Source: Sanderia malayensis (Eukaryota > Cnidaria > Scyphozoa > Semaeostomeae > Pelagiidae). From it: 64,000 nt of DNA. The position numbers and the translations under genes are program-made. Positions 39,801 to 51,000 of the stretch are shown piece after piece. How positions within the stretch are numbered: position 1 is the first letter of the stretch; every line of letters starts with the position of its first letter. The stretch is taken from positions 1,674,001 through 1,738,000 of the forward strand of contig RQOL01000519.1 in the NCBI GenBank assembly GCA_013076295.1, written 5' to 3'. Under the pieces are notes generated by a model that was not told the DNA's origin, did no database searches, and saw only the letters and a list, made by a program, of their open reading frames with translations.

Positions 39801-41227
39801 CGAGTCTCGGTCCGAAGGCGAGACTGAAATCGGTCGAAGCAACGAGCTTGATGCAAACAAGCAGCATTCATGACCAATCGGAGACATCAAGTACGGGCTC
39901 GTGGATCAGTGTTGATGACGAGATACGCGTAAGGAAATCGAGAAAAGATAAACATGCCGACGAAGGTGAATGCGCCAAATCCAAACAGGACGATGGTGAG
40001 TTACGATGCTTTTTAGAAGAAACTAATGCTCTTCTACTTCCCACCTTTCCGATGACTACTGCTTAATATATAACAATAATCAAGCTAAAATTTCGTTTTT
40101 GCAAGTAAGCCCCCGGGGGTTTATTCGAGTATTTACGGTATTTAAGATTTCATTCTCCTGTATACTACCAGCTATTTAATGTGCCACGTTCTCTTTCTAT
40201 GCTGTATACTACTGCCCACCTTTCCGCACTACACTCAGAACGAGAGAGAATCCAACGTGGTGCTTTGTATGGGCTCTATAATACAACATGTTATGTCATC
40301 ATAAGGGGCTATGCAATCACAAGGCATAAGACCACTCATTCAGGCTTGTGGCTATAATATTGCCCCTTATTTAATTTCAGGGTCGAAAAGGAACTCCGAC
40401 AGCAGTCATTCGAGTGCCGTCATTGTCGAAAAGGATGATGGGAAGCGTTCGGACGTTGATGATGATGATGATGATGACGAAATTGTTGTTGATGATTTTG
40501 AGCTCGATGAGGATATCAACGACGAAGAACTGCAGAAAATCATGCAGAAGATTTCGGACAAATCCGGAAATCTAGATGTGAGTACAATATCTTCATTACT
40601 TTTATCTTCATTTCAATTCAAACTAAAATATTTCACTGATTTTACGGATGTTCAAAAGTGGCCAAATTTATGAATAATGTAGAATTTCACATCGCCGTTC
40701 TCTGTTTGCTCTTGCTCTTGCACACAGCTTAGCTACATGGCCTTGAATTATTAATGCATTCTATTCTTTGTAATTATGCAAGCCTATATTAATTAACCGA
40801 TTAATTGTTAATTCTACTTTTTTTATAAGAAAGTATTTTTCAGCCCAGCTCTCAAACTTTCTTAGCTATTTTTGAATTTCAGTACTAAAACTTTCTTAAG
40901 ACTTTCTCAGAATAATTTGAGTTACTCCAGTTTTTTTGTGTTCCTGTGCATGCCATGCGCAAGAGGTGCAATGCTTTTTTACCATGAACTGCCGTATTGA
41001 AGAAACTCAACAAACCAATTGCCAGAATTTAAACGCGAATTTAAATTTTTTAACATTCTTATGTTTTACAAACCCATTACTGAACTTTCTTAACTTTTTT
41101 ACGAGCCGAGCCCTACTTTCTTATAAACAGCTTTCTTATAAAAAACGTGTATGTTTTGTTTTCGAATTCAAGTTTGAATTTATTTGTTATTTTTCAGGAC
41201 GACGATGACTGGGAAGATTGGGAATAG
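35920..41227 (+). CDS. BSDC1: BSD domain-containing protein 1 homologue (537 aa)
   Basis: Thirteen exons: 35920-35942, 36064-36154, 36303-36419, 36877-36922, 37024-37145, 37719-37773, 37919-38034, 38338-38406, 38534-38624, 38906-39310, 39744-39995, 40381-40577, 41198-41227. The total is 538 codons. The N-terminus has the family block GSWWSSWGKSLYDSVKEK followed by the segment around DLSEFYQTIQSDT. An IQSDISTYCNEPE block precedes the BSD domain (about residues 155-213), with SRLVPAVVSH and VFWQRYFYKIHQ. A long acidic, Ser/Glu-rich low-complexity region follows, with seven or more Asp in a row. The protein ends DDDDWEDWE, matching the conserved C-terminus of animal BSDC1. BSDC1 is a widely conserved protein of poorly defined function; BSD domains occur in TFIIH p62 and synapse-associated proteins. 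It is longer than the human protein (about 430 aa) because of the acidic region. The 5' end starts about 480 bp after CUB gene C. Confidence 0.93.
36693..36819. repeat. (GATA)n microsatellite
   Basis: About thirty GATA-type tetranucleotides with a few GGTA and AATA interruptions, in intron 3 of the BSDC1 homologue. The Tyr-Leu-Ser repeated frames on the minus strand are artefacts of it. Confidence 0.97.
37504..37595. repeat. Direct duplication, ~35-bp unit spaced ~50 bp apart
   Basis: The phrase TATATATAGTTTTGCTAATA followed by TTTGAGGATT occurs twice, about 50 bp apart, in intron 5 of the BSDC1 homologue. It is probably a small local duplication. Confidence 0.85.
38117..38301. mobile_element. 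Pogo-like MITE, family A, copy 2
   Basis: Same ends as the copy at 15442 (CAGTCAACTCTGTCTAATTC and AGATTTGACTG), flanked by TA on both sides, with the shared interior TTAGTGATCCTTGAAGGGAC. It sits in intron 7 of the BSDC1 homologue, ending 36 bp before exon 8. Confidence 0.85.
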
Positions 41228-42782
41228 AGTGTCGTTTCGGCTCAGCCCAGCTAAGTTAAATCATTCCAATGTTATTGTTCTTCATCTTTAAACATTTCCT
41301 TCAACTTATATTAGCTGTATTTTTATCAACGCGCAGGTTAAGTTATGAACCCCAGAAATTTATAAAATTGTATCAGTTCAATGTAAAGTATTGTATGTAA
41401 TTCATGAAGATATATTCCCAAATTTCTAACTTATTTGATTAACGATTATGAACTCTGTTGCGTAGGTTCAGTTTAGAGCCCCGTTGGGTGAACCTTATCA
41501 ACAGTCAAAAGTAGGTTGTTTTCATGATATATGCGCATGTGTAGTGTAATGTATTCCCACGTCTAATTCATTAAAAACTTCACATATGTACCTCACTGAA
41601 CAGCAATGTTCTTTCCGCCGGCGGTTGCTTGGCCTAGGTGTTAAATGCTACTGGGAATTCGGCACTTTCGGCTCGGTATGGAAAGCAAATTTTCTAGTTT
41701 GGGTTTGGGAGCTGGGGTTTTCTGACAAAATGCGGAAATTGGGGGCTTAGTAGCAGCCTTACACGGGGAGGTACACTGACCCGTCCTGGAAAGGGGGGGC
41801 TTCGCTTTATCGCGAAGTTTTTTCTTTCCTTGAATTTTGTTTTCAATTTTTTTGTCCTTCTTTTTCATTATCAACTTTTTTACTTTCAAACTATTTATTA
41901 TATTCACTATTGAAGGCAAAACGAAGCTTCCAGAAGTCTCGACCATTGACAGGGCTTTGTTCAATAGTCAGACTTGTAGAAGCTTCGATTTGATGCCTTC
42001 AATCGATATTTTATCAACATGAACCACTTCCAAAAATTATTCCACAAATTATTCCACGATCGACTGCATGTGGGTATGATTTTGGTACGCATGCGTTTTT
42101 TGCAACTTTGTCTCAGATGAAAGTGTCACCTACTTTTGAATGTTGATATCAATCATCATCTATTATTTACGTCCACCTGCTGAAGAGGAAATGCTGAATC
42201 ATGCATGCGATGCTTTGCTGCATGACACAGGACAATTTATGAACAGATGATAAGTTGCCTGTAATTGGAAATTAATTATCTGAAACACCACAGCTGTATC
42301 CTCCCATCGACACTTGTTCTGCTCACAACATCAACACGTCTTGCTGCAACTGAAACTTAACAAGGTACGTTGAATGAAAGTTGGCCCACTTAAAGTTTCT
42401 TTTTGCTGAATGAAAATTGTATCTGTTGCAAATTCATAGGTTTGAGTTTCTTGAAGAAAAGACTCGTTTGAGTTTCATATCAAAGTATCGATATAGCGCG
42501 ATATTGATAATAAGTTGTTTTCAATAATCCAGTATCAATTATTTATAATTTTATACGCTTGCTACAAAAAACAACCCGAACAAAACTGAAAGAGCAGATG
42601 GTGCAATTTTTAACACCATGTGTGTGTGTTTGCTGATGTCCATCAACATCTTCCAATGCCATATGACTTCACATAAGTGGATTGCTCAGGCACACATGGT
42701 TTCTGTAGGATAAATCTAACTTGTTTGCAAACAGGCTATTTTTTATCATTGCAGTGATAATCTCAAGCTACCACACGGAAAT
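41228..42782. other. Intergenic stretch plus 5' UTR of the Grx-DEP-DUF547 gene
   Basis: It contains the 3' UTR of the BSDC1 homologue; ATTAAA near 41570 is a possible polyadenylation signal. It then holds a likely 5' UTR exon of the next gene, ending at 42364 with a good donor (AACAAG then GTACGT), and a UTR intron to the acceptor ATTGCAG at 42754. The UTR exon then runs from 42755 to the ATG at 42783. A 107-codon minus-strand frame at 41641-41964 has no support. Confidence 0.5.
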
Positions 42783-45700
42783 ATGGCACAGTTGAAGGGT
42801 GAAATAGCAGTGTTTTCCATCATTGGTTGTCCGTTCTGCATCAGGGCCAAGGCGAAGCTTGAAGAATTGGGACTGCCTTTTATTGATTTCAATTTGGACA
42901 GAGTCAAGAGTGCACGAGAAACCATGATTGAAAAGACTGGCAGGAAGACAGTTCCCCAAATTTTCTTCAACGGCAAACATATTGGTGGCTGGAATGATTT
43001 CAAAAATCTTGTAATTTTGCATTCGATTTGTATTTTAATTCTTGAAATCCCCCACTGCCACATATTTAAATGCAGACTGTAGGACACATTATTTTATTAT
43101 GTGATTTGTGCATTCTAATCTTTCCAGTCGCAAGAAGATCTTGACAAGCTTATCAAGGATGTTACTACCAATGAAGTCCCTGAAGGCCAGTCTTTCAAGC
43201 CACTAATTGAAAAGGAATCCGATTTTGCTGAATCAGGTGGTAAGCTTGCTAATTTACAATAGTTGGAGGATAAATGAATAGTTACCCTGGTTATATAGTT
43301 CCCTTGGTTATAGTTACCAGTCTCGCCTTTCTCTATTCTGTGCTTCAACCTTCAATACAATGTCAATACCAATGATATGACTGATGAATTTTGTATGAAA
43401 AAATCTTAAGCGCAGATTAACATTTTTTCATGGATGCTCCATTTTTCATAAATTATTAGAGCAGATTAAATATTAAGCATGGATGTTAAGCACACTTGCC
43501 CAGATCTGTTGCAGATCAACAATTCCTGCGCTCTGCATTTTACTGTGCCGGGGAGTTCTTGGTTGAATGGCTGTTTCATCATTATCCGCTTTTGTTCTAT
43601 TCAGATTCATTTGACTTTACTTGCGAGCTTGACGAGTATGCCTTCTTGAAGAAGGAACTGCAGGAGAGTGGCATCGTGAAAGATTTACGTAATGGCCTCA
43701 AGGTTTACAAGACCTCGTTCCTGGGAAAAGATGCCGTCAATTGGCTCGTAACAACAAAAAACCTGGGTAGATATTTAAACATTATTGCAGTTTGATATCA
43801 TGAACAATAAAGGGACCCAAAAATTTCACTGTATTAAGAGCTAGCAAAATGATGAATGCTTTGTACCATGTATAGTTTCTTATACTGGGAAGCTTATTAG
43901 ATCAAGATTTTGTGGCTGCATATTGGTGGTTGGGATGATTTTTATTGCCCCCTCCCTTTTACCCCCCTCCCTTGTTTCCTGATGCATGGTATTATCTTTT
44001 TTATAATTCTGTACTGCATTTTGCATTCACACTATGACTACTGAAGGAGCCTGCTTCGTTTTCAGACCGAGGCCATGCTATAGAGATGTGCAAGCAATTG
44101 GTTGAGAAGCATTTTGGTCATTCGGTGAAAGACAAGGGTCAGATTGAGTTTCGCGACGATGATACGATATATCGATTCTTGGACGACGACCAGAGCAATG
44201 CATTGAACTCAGAGGCATCATCAAGCTGCGAACCTCGCAGTGGTAAGTGTAAAGGAAGCTTCACGCTTCTTATCAGTTAATCCATTCCTCCATTGATACA
44301 TCTACTGATCCATAGATCTATTCATCCACAGATTTTTCTATCCCACCATTCAGTAATCTAACAATCCATTTTTCCATTAATCCATTAATCTTTTCATCCG
44401 CTAATCCATTAATCTATCAATCCATCCATTAATTTTCCATCCATTCATTCATTGATCTATGAATCTACCAAATCATTTATACAATCAACAATCCATTTAT
44501 TTATCAACCCATTCATCAACCATCCTCATATCTATCCGTTCATTCATTAATTTACCAATCAATTTTTACATAAATACATCCCTTGAACCCAACAAGGACC
44601 CATTGCAAGTGGACCATTTTTTCTTGACTGAATTCCAGACACCCAATTGGCAATTTCTCGTCGCTTCTTTGCATTTTCTCAAACACTGGCACTTGAAGCG
44701 TTTCACGTTATATGGAGAACTTTGATATATTCCTGGAGATTCTTGAAAACCCAGGGATTTTTTCTTACCGTTCCTTTAAACGAGGGCCCTTCTACTTACA
44801 CTGGAAAGAAAATTAGGAAAGGTGATTCCGCTACTAAGAAATATCGACGTAATATAGTTGCAGTGGCCGTGTCTGGTTATATTGAGGTATATAACTAATC
44901 GATTTTGTCTGCTTCTAGCTGGTGAAGTTGGGGAGGAGCTACGCAAGCTGATCCTATCTATATACAGTTCTCACCTGTCGACAGATGGCACGGTGAGTTG
45001 TTATTTCACACCCGTTATATTTATCATTGGCCATTGAAAATCAATAAAAAAGATGCTACGAGACGGGGGAGTGTTTTTCATAGTTCTTTACATCATGATT
45101 CCACTGTATTGTGAGTTAAACACACGTCTAACCCCCTGGATGTGCGCAGATTTGCATTGTTTATCAGTGTAGTGAGCGCATCCACACGGGTGTTAGGTTT
45201 ATCCCGGCTGATTAGCTTGCAATGGGCTGCGAGATACGCAATGCAAACCAGTGTTACATGTGTGGTTCTTGTTGCTTTTTTCAGAAAGTCGATTACAAGG
45301 CGATTGGCGAGAGCTCCGAATTCGCGCAATACGTGCAGCACACTGCCGAGTTGAAACGCGTGAATGTTGAGAATGCAACACGCGAAGAGAAGATCGCGTT
45401 CTTCGTCAACGTTTACAATGCACTCGTCATTCACGCCTTCGTAGAACGAGGCCCACCCACAAATCTATGGCAACGATACAAGGTACGCTCTAATATATCC
45501 ACTTCGCACTAAACATGCAGTGGAACCTCTTCTGACGTATGCCTCTAATAGACTCATTACATTACGTCCCAGTGCCTCGCTCGCAAATCGCTCAACACAA
45601 GAAAAACTCAAACGAGCGAGCAAAACGAGCGAGACTTAGGGACGCAATGTAGTGAGTCTATGTCTCTAAACAGCGGACACCCCTGAACAACAACAACGGG

Positions 45701-47677
45701 CAAAATAATCGAGTCCATAGTTGTATGGAGGTTCAACTGTATTAAATAAGATACAGTTAAACCCGCATATAAGAACCAATGGATTAAGAACCTTCAGGGT
45801 GATTTTCCTGCTCGAAACAATAGATGAAACAATAGCCTATTGTCTTTGAACAATGGGCTGGGAGGAAAATTTACAGGTTCTTATATGCGGGCTTTCACTG
45901 TATTAAACATTAGACATATGTTTTACTTTATATAAGGCGTTTTTATGTTCTGCTCGCAGGGCAGACTGAACTATAACATTCCCTATAGTCTTCTGTTGGG
46001 CGGATTTAGGGTTGTTTATCTTGATATGTGTAATCTTGTCTCGTCATTTTGGCTTGTATATGCAGTGTGATGCAAGTTTGACTTGCTTTGTCATAGTACT
46101 TGCTTTTCATTGCAGTTTTTCAACGTTGTCAGCTACGTCATTGGCGGCTACACGTACTCGTTGAATGAGATTGAGAATGGCATACTGCGCAGCAACAGGA
46201 AGCCAATTGGCTCATTCAGGAAGCCGTTTTCAAAGAACGACCCTCGTGTGAGCATTATCCTTGACACGCCGGAGCCACGTGTGCATTTTGCTTTGGTTTG
46301 CGGAGCCAAGAGCTGTCCGCCAATCAAAACCTACAATGCAAAGGTTCGTTGGGGAGCATGCGCTGTTCATTTATTTTTTATTACTGTGGGACCTCCATTA
46401 TTGGACACCTTCATACAACAGATACATGTGTTTGTCTCAAAATATTTCGAAATTGATCTCATTTTTGCAAAAGCAACCTCTATACAATGGAAACCTCTGT
46501 ACAGCTCGAAAAAACCAGCGATGACATATGTGACCGTTATATGGAAGTCCCACTGTAGCATGCATGGGTACCGGCATGCGATTAAACAATAACCAGTCAT
46601 GAGTTGCTGTATGTGATGCTTATATTGCTTGCATTGAGCTGCTTGCATTGAGGTATGTGCGCGTTGCAGCATTGTTGCATTGCATTGTAATCATTGATTG
46701 TTGTTTTATGTGTTGTGTTCTTAGGAGATTGATAAACAGCTGAATTTGGCCACTGAGTCGTTCCTTGAAGGAGATGGCTGCATTGTTGATATGACCAAGA
46801 GGGAGGTATGTATAATTCATCACTTATAAATCTATCCATTTCTTGACTCATAGCTGTTTTATGTACATTTACGTTGGATTATAAAGGCGCGTTACCCCCT
46901 GACATTATGCGTGTCGATATTGTATACTAATGAATATAGTTGTCTGAACCGGGGGATGAAATATTAGTTCTTTTGCTCTCTTATTTCAGGTAAAGTTGAG
47001 CCGAATTTTAAAATGGTACCAGGAGGATTTCGGAAAGACAAAGCAAGCTGTAAGTCAATTTGCTTCATTATATCTTGTGCTAGTTCTCTGATCCACTTGT
47101 GCATCTTATGGGGTCATGTTTTAAAGATTGGCCCATCCAGGATTCGCTTTAGGCATCAGTTTAGCAACCGTATAGACATCGAATTGGATGTCATTTAGGC
47201 TCTAGTTTGGGCACCATTTAGGCATTTGTTTTAACCTCGTTTAAGCTCAAGTTTAGGCACCATTTAGGCATTTGTTTTGACCTCGTTTAAGCTCCAGTTT
47301 AGGCACCATTTAAGGCATTTGTTCTTACTTTATTTAGGCATCAGTTTAGCAAACGCATAGACATTGAATTGATATCGTTCAGGCTTCAGTTTAGGCACCA
47401 TTTAGACATTTGTCTTGACTTCATTTAAGCTCCAGTTGAGGCACTGTTCTGGAGCACGTCGTGCATTTTAGAGAACGCAGGCAACCATACGCGGCATTTG
47501 CTGCAGTTTTCTAACCCCACGTTAAGACATTATCCATTGAATTGTCTTCAGGTATTGAAATGGGTTATCGAAAACATGGGGGAATGTGAAAAGAAACGCC
47601 AACTTGGCTTACTGCTGGACGGTAATAATTTCAAGCTAGGCCATCTATCTTACGACTGGTCGCTAAACTCATCCTGA
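42783..47677 (+). CDS. Glutaredoxin-DEP-DUF547 fusion protein (481 aa)
   Basis: Ten exons: 42783-43010, 43128-43239, 43605-43766, 44066-44242, 44919-44992, 45285-45482, 46116-46343, 46725-46805, 46990-47049, 47552-47677; 482 codons with stop. Residues 1 to about 95 are a glutaredoxin with dithiol active site C16-P-F-C19, the TVPQ cis-proline motif (56-59) and a GG glutathione-site turn (HIGGWNDF). About 115-200 is a DEP domain, seen as LKVYKTSFLGKDAVNWLV. About 250-395 is DUF547, with FFVNVYNALVIHAF, IGGYTYSLNEIENGIL and VHFALVCGAKSCPP. The C-terminus is a short helical extension with no signal or membrane segment. Glutaredoxins reduce disulfides or glutathionylated proteins, and DEP domains commonly direct proteins to membranes or receptors. 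The role of DUF547 is unknown. The ATG chosen is the first in the UTR exon and gives a standard glutaredoxin N-terminus. Confidence 0.9.
44290..44560. repeat. Degenerate ATCCATTAATC minisatellite
   Basis: Irregular repeats of ATCCATT, ATTAATC and ATCTATC motifs fill much of intron 4 of the Grx-DEP-DUF547 gene. Confidence 0.7.
45518..45739. mobile_element. Pogo-like MITE interrupted by a nested element
   Basis: Left end CAGTGGAACCTCTTCTGACG; right end TGTATGGAGGTTCAACTG, which is an imperfect inverted match (CAGTTGAACCTCCATACA). The right side is followed by TA. A second inverted-repeat element (45549-45660) is inserted inside it. Both lie in intron 6 of the Grx-DEP-DUF547 gene. Confidence 0.65.
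45549..45660. mobile_element. Nested 112-bp MITE with 9-bp target duplication
   Basis: The ends are TAGACTCATTACATTACGTC and the inverted GACGCAATGTAGTGAGTCTA, giving terminal inverted repeats of about 35 bp. Direct repeats flank it: TGCCTCTAA (45540-45548) and TGTCTCTAA (45661-45669), 8 of 9 identical. A 9-bp duplication is typical of Mutator-like elements. A related half-copy lies at 56575-56640. Confidence 0.75.
45754..45900. mobile_element. MITE, family B, copy 1
   Basis: Left end CAGTTAAACCCGCATATAAG; right end GTTCTTATATGCGGGCTTTC followed by ACTG. These are inverted repeats of about 27 bp flanked by TA. The interior has the palindromic pair CAATAGCCTATTG and AACAATGGGCTG. It lies only 14 bp from the neighbouring MITE in the same intron. 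Confidence 0.8.
46384..46555. mobile_element. Pogo-like MITE, family C
   Basis: Left end CTGTGGGACCTCCATTATTG; right end TTATATGGAAGTCCCACTG, imperfect inverted repeats of about 22 bp with TA at the borders. It lies in intron 7 of the Grx-DEP-DUF547 gene, 40 bp after exon 7. Confidence 0.7.
47150..47445. repeat. Tandem array with ~46-bp units and a 186-bp higher-order period
   Basis: Units carrying TTTAGGCACCATTTAGGCAT recur at spacings of about 46-48 bp. A longer block beginning AGGCATCAGTTTAGCAA repeats 186 bp later. It occupies most of the last intron of the Grx-DEP-DUF547 gene. Confidence 0.85.
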
Positions 47678-47899
47678 GTCCTTGCAACAAACATCCTGGT
47701 GATGTATTATTGATTTAACTGGAAACTGTTGACAGACAAACAACATTTCCTATTCTACTAAGGTACTAAGGTATTAAAGTCCATGTGTGTGTATGTTATT
47801 CGTAGATATAGCTTTAGTCGGTGAACTCAGAAAACTATAGCGTTGGCCGGGCTGTATATATATATTATTCCTTATGTATTCCATATATATTGCATGTAG

Positions 47900-47905
47900 T
47901 TTATT
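47900..47905 (-). terminator. Polyadenylation signal of the DUF885 gene
   Basis: AATAAA on the minus strand, about 130 bp downstream of the DUF885 stop codon. The two convergent genes (Grx-DEP-DUF547 and DUF885) are separated by only about 360 bp. Confidence 0.55.
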
Positions 47906-48035
47906 ATCGTAAGTTAAAATCTTCAACAAAAAATGCCACCACAGCTAAACGATAGCTTTTGTATACGTAATATGAGAATATGGTGTGGTTTAGCGAGAGG
48001 TTTTTTTGTGAATATGTTTACTCTCTCTAAAAGGT

Positions 48036-51000
48036 CTACACAAAATGTCTGTGCGTTGGTCGTTGTGGTCCGGTGTCAGTGGTCGCTGTTGATGTTGTTT
48101 TCAGGTCGTTTTTCAAGGTTTTCACCGGTGTCAGAATGTACTCACACATAGGCAAGGTGGGCGAGTTCTTACACTCAATGTAACGCATCACATGGCTTTT
48201 CAGATAGTCAATTGGCGACGAGCCTTGAGACAAAACCTTCAAGAGAGAGAAAGATATTACAGTAAAAACCTGCATATAAGTACCACGGGATTCAGAACCT
48301 TCAGGGTGATATTTCTGCTCAAAACAATAGAAAACAATAGCCTATTGTCTTGGAACAATAGGCTGGATGGAAATTTACAGCTTCTTATAACCAGTTTCAA
48401 AATTAAGTTTTGTACTTAATTTAACCTACTGCAACCTCCCTACTGCAACCTCCCTACTGCTACCTCCCTACTGCTACCTTACCGCATTGAATGACAATAC
48501 AACGGCTTACAAATCAGACTGACCAAGTAACCGATTACAAGCATTGTCTCACCTGGTAGTGAAAGTCTTTGAGGTCAAATTTTTTTCCGAGTTCCGCTGT
48601 CGCTTTGTTGCGCAGCTTAATCAGTTCCAACCGACCCAGCATGTACGCAACTGCTTGACCCGGGTCGCTCATGTAGCGAACGATTTCCTTCCTCGCAAAA
48701 TCACCAGTGTCCCATGTATAGTCTTCGAACATTTTTCTTGCCCAAGTCCTAGAATTGATGGCAGCTTACATTGGTAGTACATGCATACATTACAAATACC
48801 CACCCTTAGTGGTGCTAAGCGCAGTTGAACCTGCATACAATGGTTGGGATCCATGATTTTTGTCTGTTGTAGAGAGATTGCTTTTGCAAAGAGATGAACC
48901 ATCTTGAAAAATTTTGGGACAAAATATTTACCCCTTGAGAGCTGTACGTTACATTTACTAAATTTTTACTAACAGAGGTTCCAATGTACTCCCATGTGAA
49001 ACATTTTGATCACGTCTTAAGAATGGAATGCTTTGCATTATGAAGCGAGCTAAATTAAATGTTAGCAGGGTCAGAATTGAAGGAATAGTTGGTGAATTGA
49101 GATATAAGGATATGTTGCTTACATGTTCTTCCCTCTGTAATGCAGCCCTGTGTCAACTATCAAACGTACGGCTCTCCATGTCTACAATGGCAAAAATAAC
49201 TGTGATGACAATCAAAACAGTTAGGACAATGGACATGACAATCATGACAATGGCTATGCCTATGACGATGACTGTGGTAGCAGTGACGATGACTGTGATA
49301 ATAATGACAATGAGCATGAAAATGATAATAATGACAATGACAATGATAATAACAGTGAGATTGATAATAGTTGTGAGGATGATAGTTGAATTTAACCTGC
49401 CCTACCTGCCACTTGAACATGCCATATTTTTGCAGTAAGTTCTCTTTGTACAAATTCACATCGTCTGAAAGCAAAGGATTTTCTCCATACAACGCCCAGC
49501 CTTCGACAAACACTGTGTACGAGGTACGTTTATCGAACCAAGATGGCAGACCACCGCACTTGTCTCTGAAATGCTCTTCAATGCCTGAAAATTAAGGGGG
49601 TTTGATAGAGGTTTCACGGAAATTCGACTTACTGCATAACAATAGCTTCCAAGTAAGAGGCTATTTGGACGTTACATGGAGTATTCGTTGGACACACTTG
49701 GTTGAACGTAGCCTAGTTGTTGTGTATAATCAGAGCAATAGTTTAGTTTGTGATAACATAGCGAGGCCAGCTTGAAAAAGAGGTCAGAAATGGCGGGAAG
49801 ATGAGGGGACATGATTTCTGTAGGTAGCAGCAACATTAAAAATATAACCCTGTAATTTATGTGCATTATTTTTACCCTGGTATTGAGTGTGATGTCCCGG
49901 TCTTGCCTCGTGTCCGATTACAGACCACTCCTGATACTTCGGTCCGTACTTCTCGAGGAAAAATGGTAGCCCGAATTTTGTGAAAGAGGAGCATTTGCTG
50001 TCACTCTTGCCAAAGAACTGGGCACCGTTCGATGGGTTATAATGTGGCCACATTTGAATGGGACAGTTTGGAACGGTGTTCTTTTCGCCATTAAAATGGA
50101 ACAACGGGCTGATCTTCGGATAAATCAACGACATGATTCGTTGGCAGTACTGTAATAGAAAGAATAGCTAATTAGAGCGAATGCCTGTTGCAATAGGTTA
50201 TTGATACTCAGTACCACAACGAGTAGAGATGTGGAGATGTAGAGATATTCTGAGCATAGCTTTAAGGTAAACTCGTTACGTAGCTGTAAATGTAAATTGG
50301 GGGGTGGGGAGCACCCTATAATCGTCACATCACAGATATATAACTATGAACTATGAACTGTGGCTTTTGAGCTATGAACTGTGAAAGCTTGAAACCTTAT
50401 ATAATAAAGGCCTGGCCCTCTGTTAGTCAGTGCGAATCAGGATTAACCTCGTTGTCGCAAGAGGGGGAATATAAATAGCAAGGAAATTAGAAGCCCTGCC
50501 TCGGCCCATATCATCAAACTTTTCCATCTGACTGGACAATGTTTCTTAGCAGATTCATCATCGATGCATTTCTTGTGAGCATATGCGTTAGATTCGTTGA
50601 CTGGAAATTTCGTCTCTCCGTGCCACATGTTGTCGCCTTGAAGCATCGCTTTGAACTTCGTCACTGCTTCTTCGGTCGTGTTCGCTTCTTTGATTATTTT
50701 CCTTGAGATTTTCAGTGTCTGCAAGAAGATGGCGAGGATTAGAAAGGAATGAGAAGGAATAGCAAAGAATAGCAAAGAATGAGAAGGATTGAGGAGGAAC
50801 GAAAAGGGATTAGAGAGAACGAGGAGGCTTTGTACAGAGCAAGGAGGAACAGGAAGGAATAGGAAGGAACAGAGAGGCTTTGAAAGTTAAATGGTGGTGG
50901 AATAAGGCAGCTTTAGAAGGAATGAAATGTGCCCGACAGGAGCGTAGAGACTTTTGGAGGAATCGGAAGGATTGTGGAGGAATCGCAAGAAATGTGAAGC

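Noticed and set aside
41641..41964. 107-codon minus-strand frame
   Set aside because: Lys-rich frame across a T-rich tract between two well-defined genes; no support.
49160..49513. His/Cys/Tyr-rich extension of DUF885 exon 8
   Set aside because: Read-through into the repeat-filled intron; the donor GTAGGG at 49405 and the 59-bp micro-exon explain the gene better.
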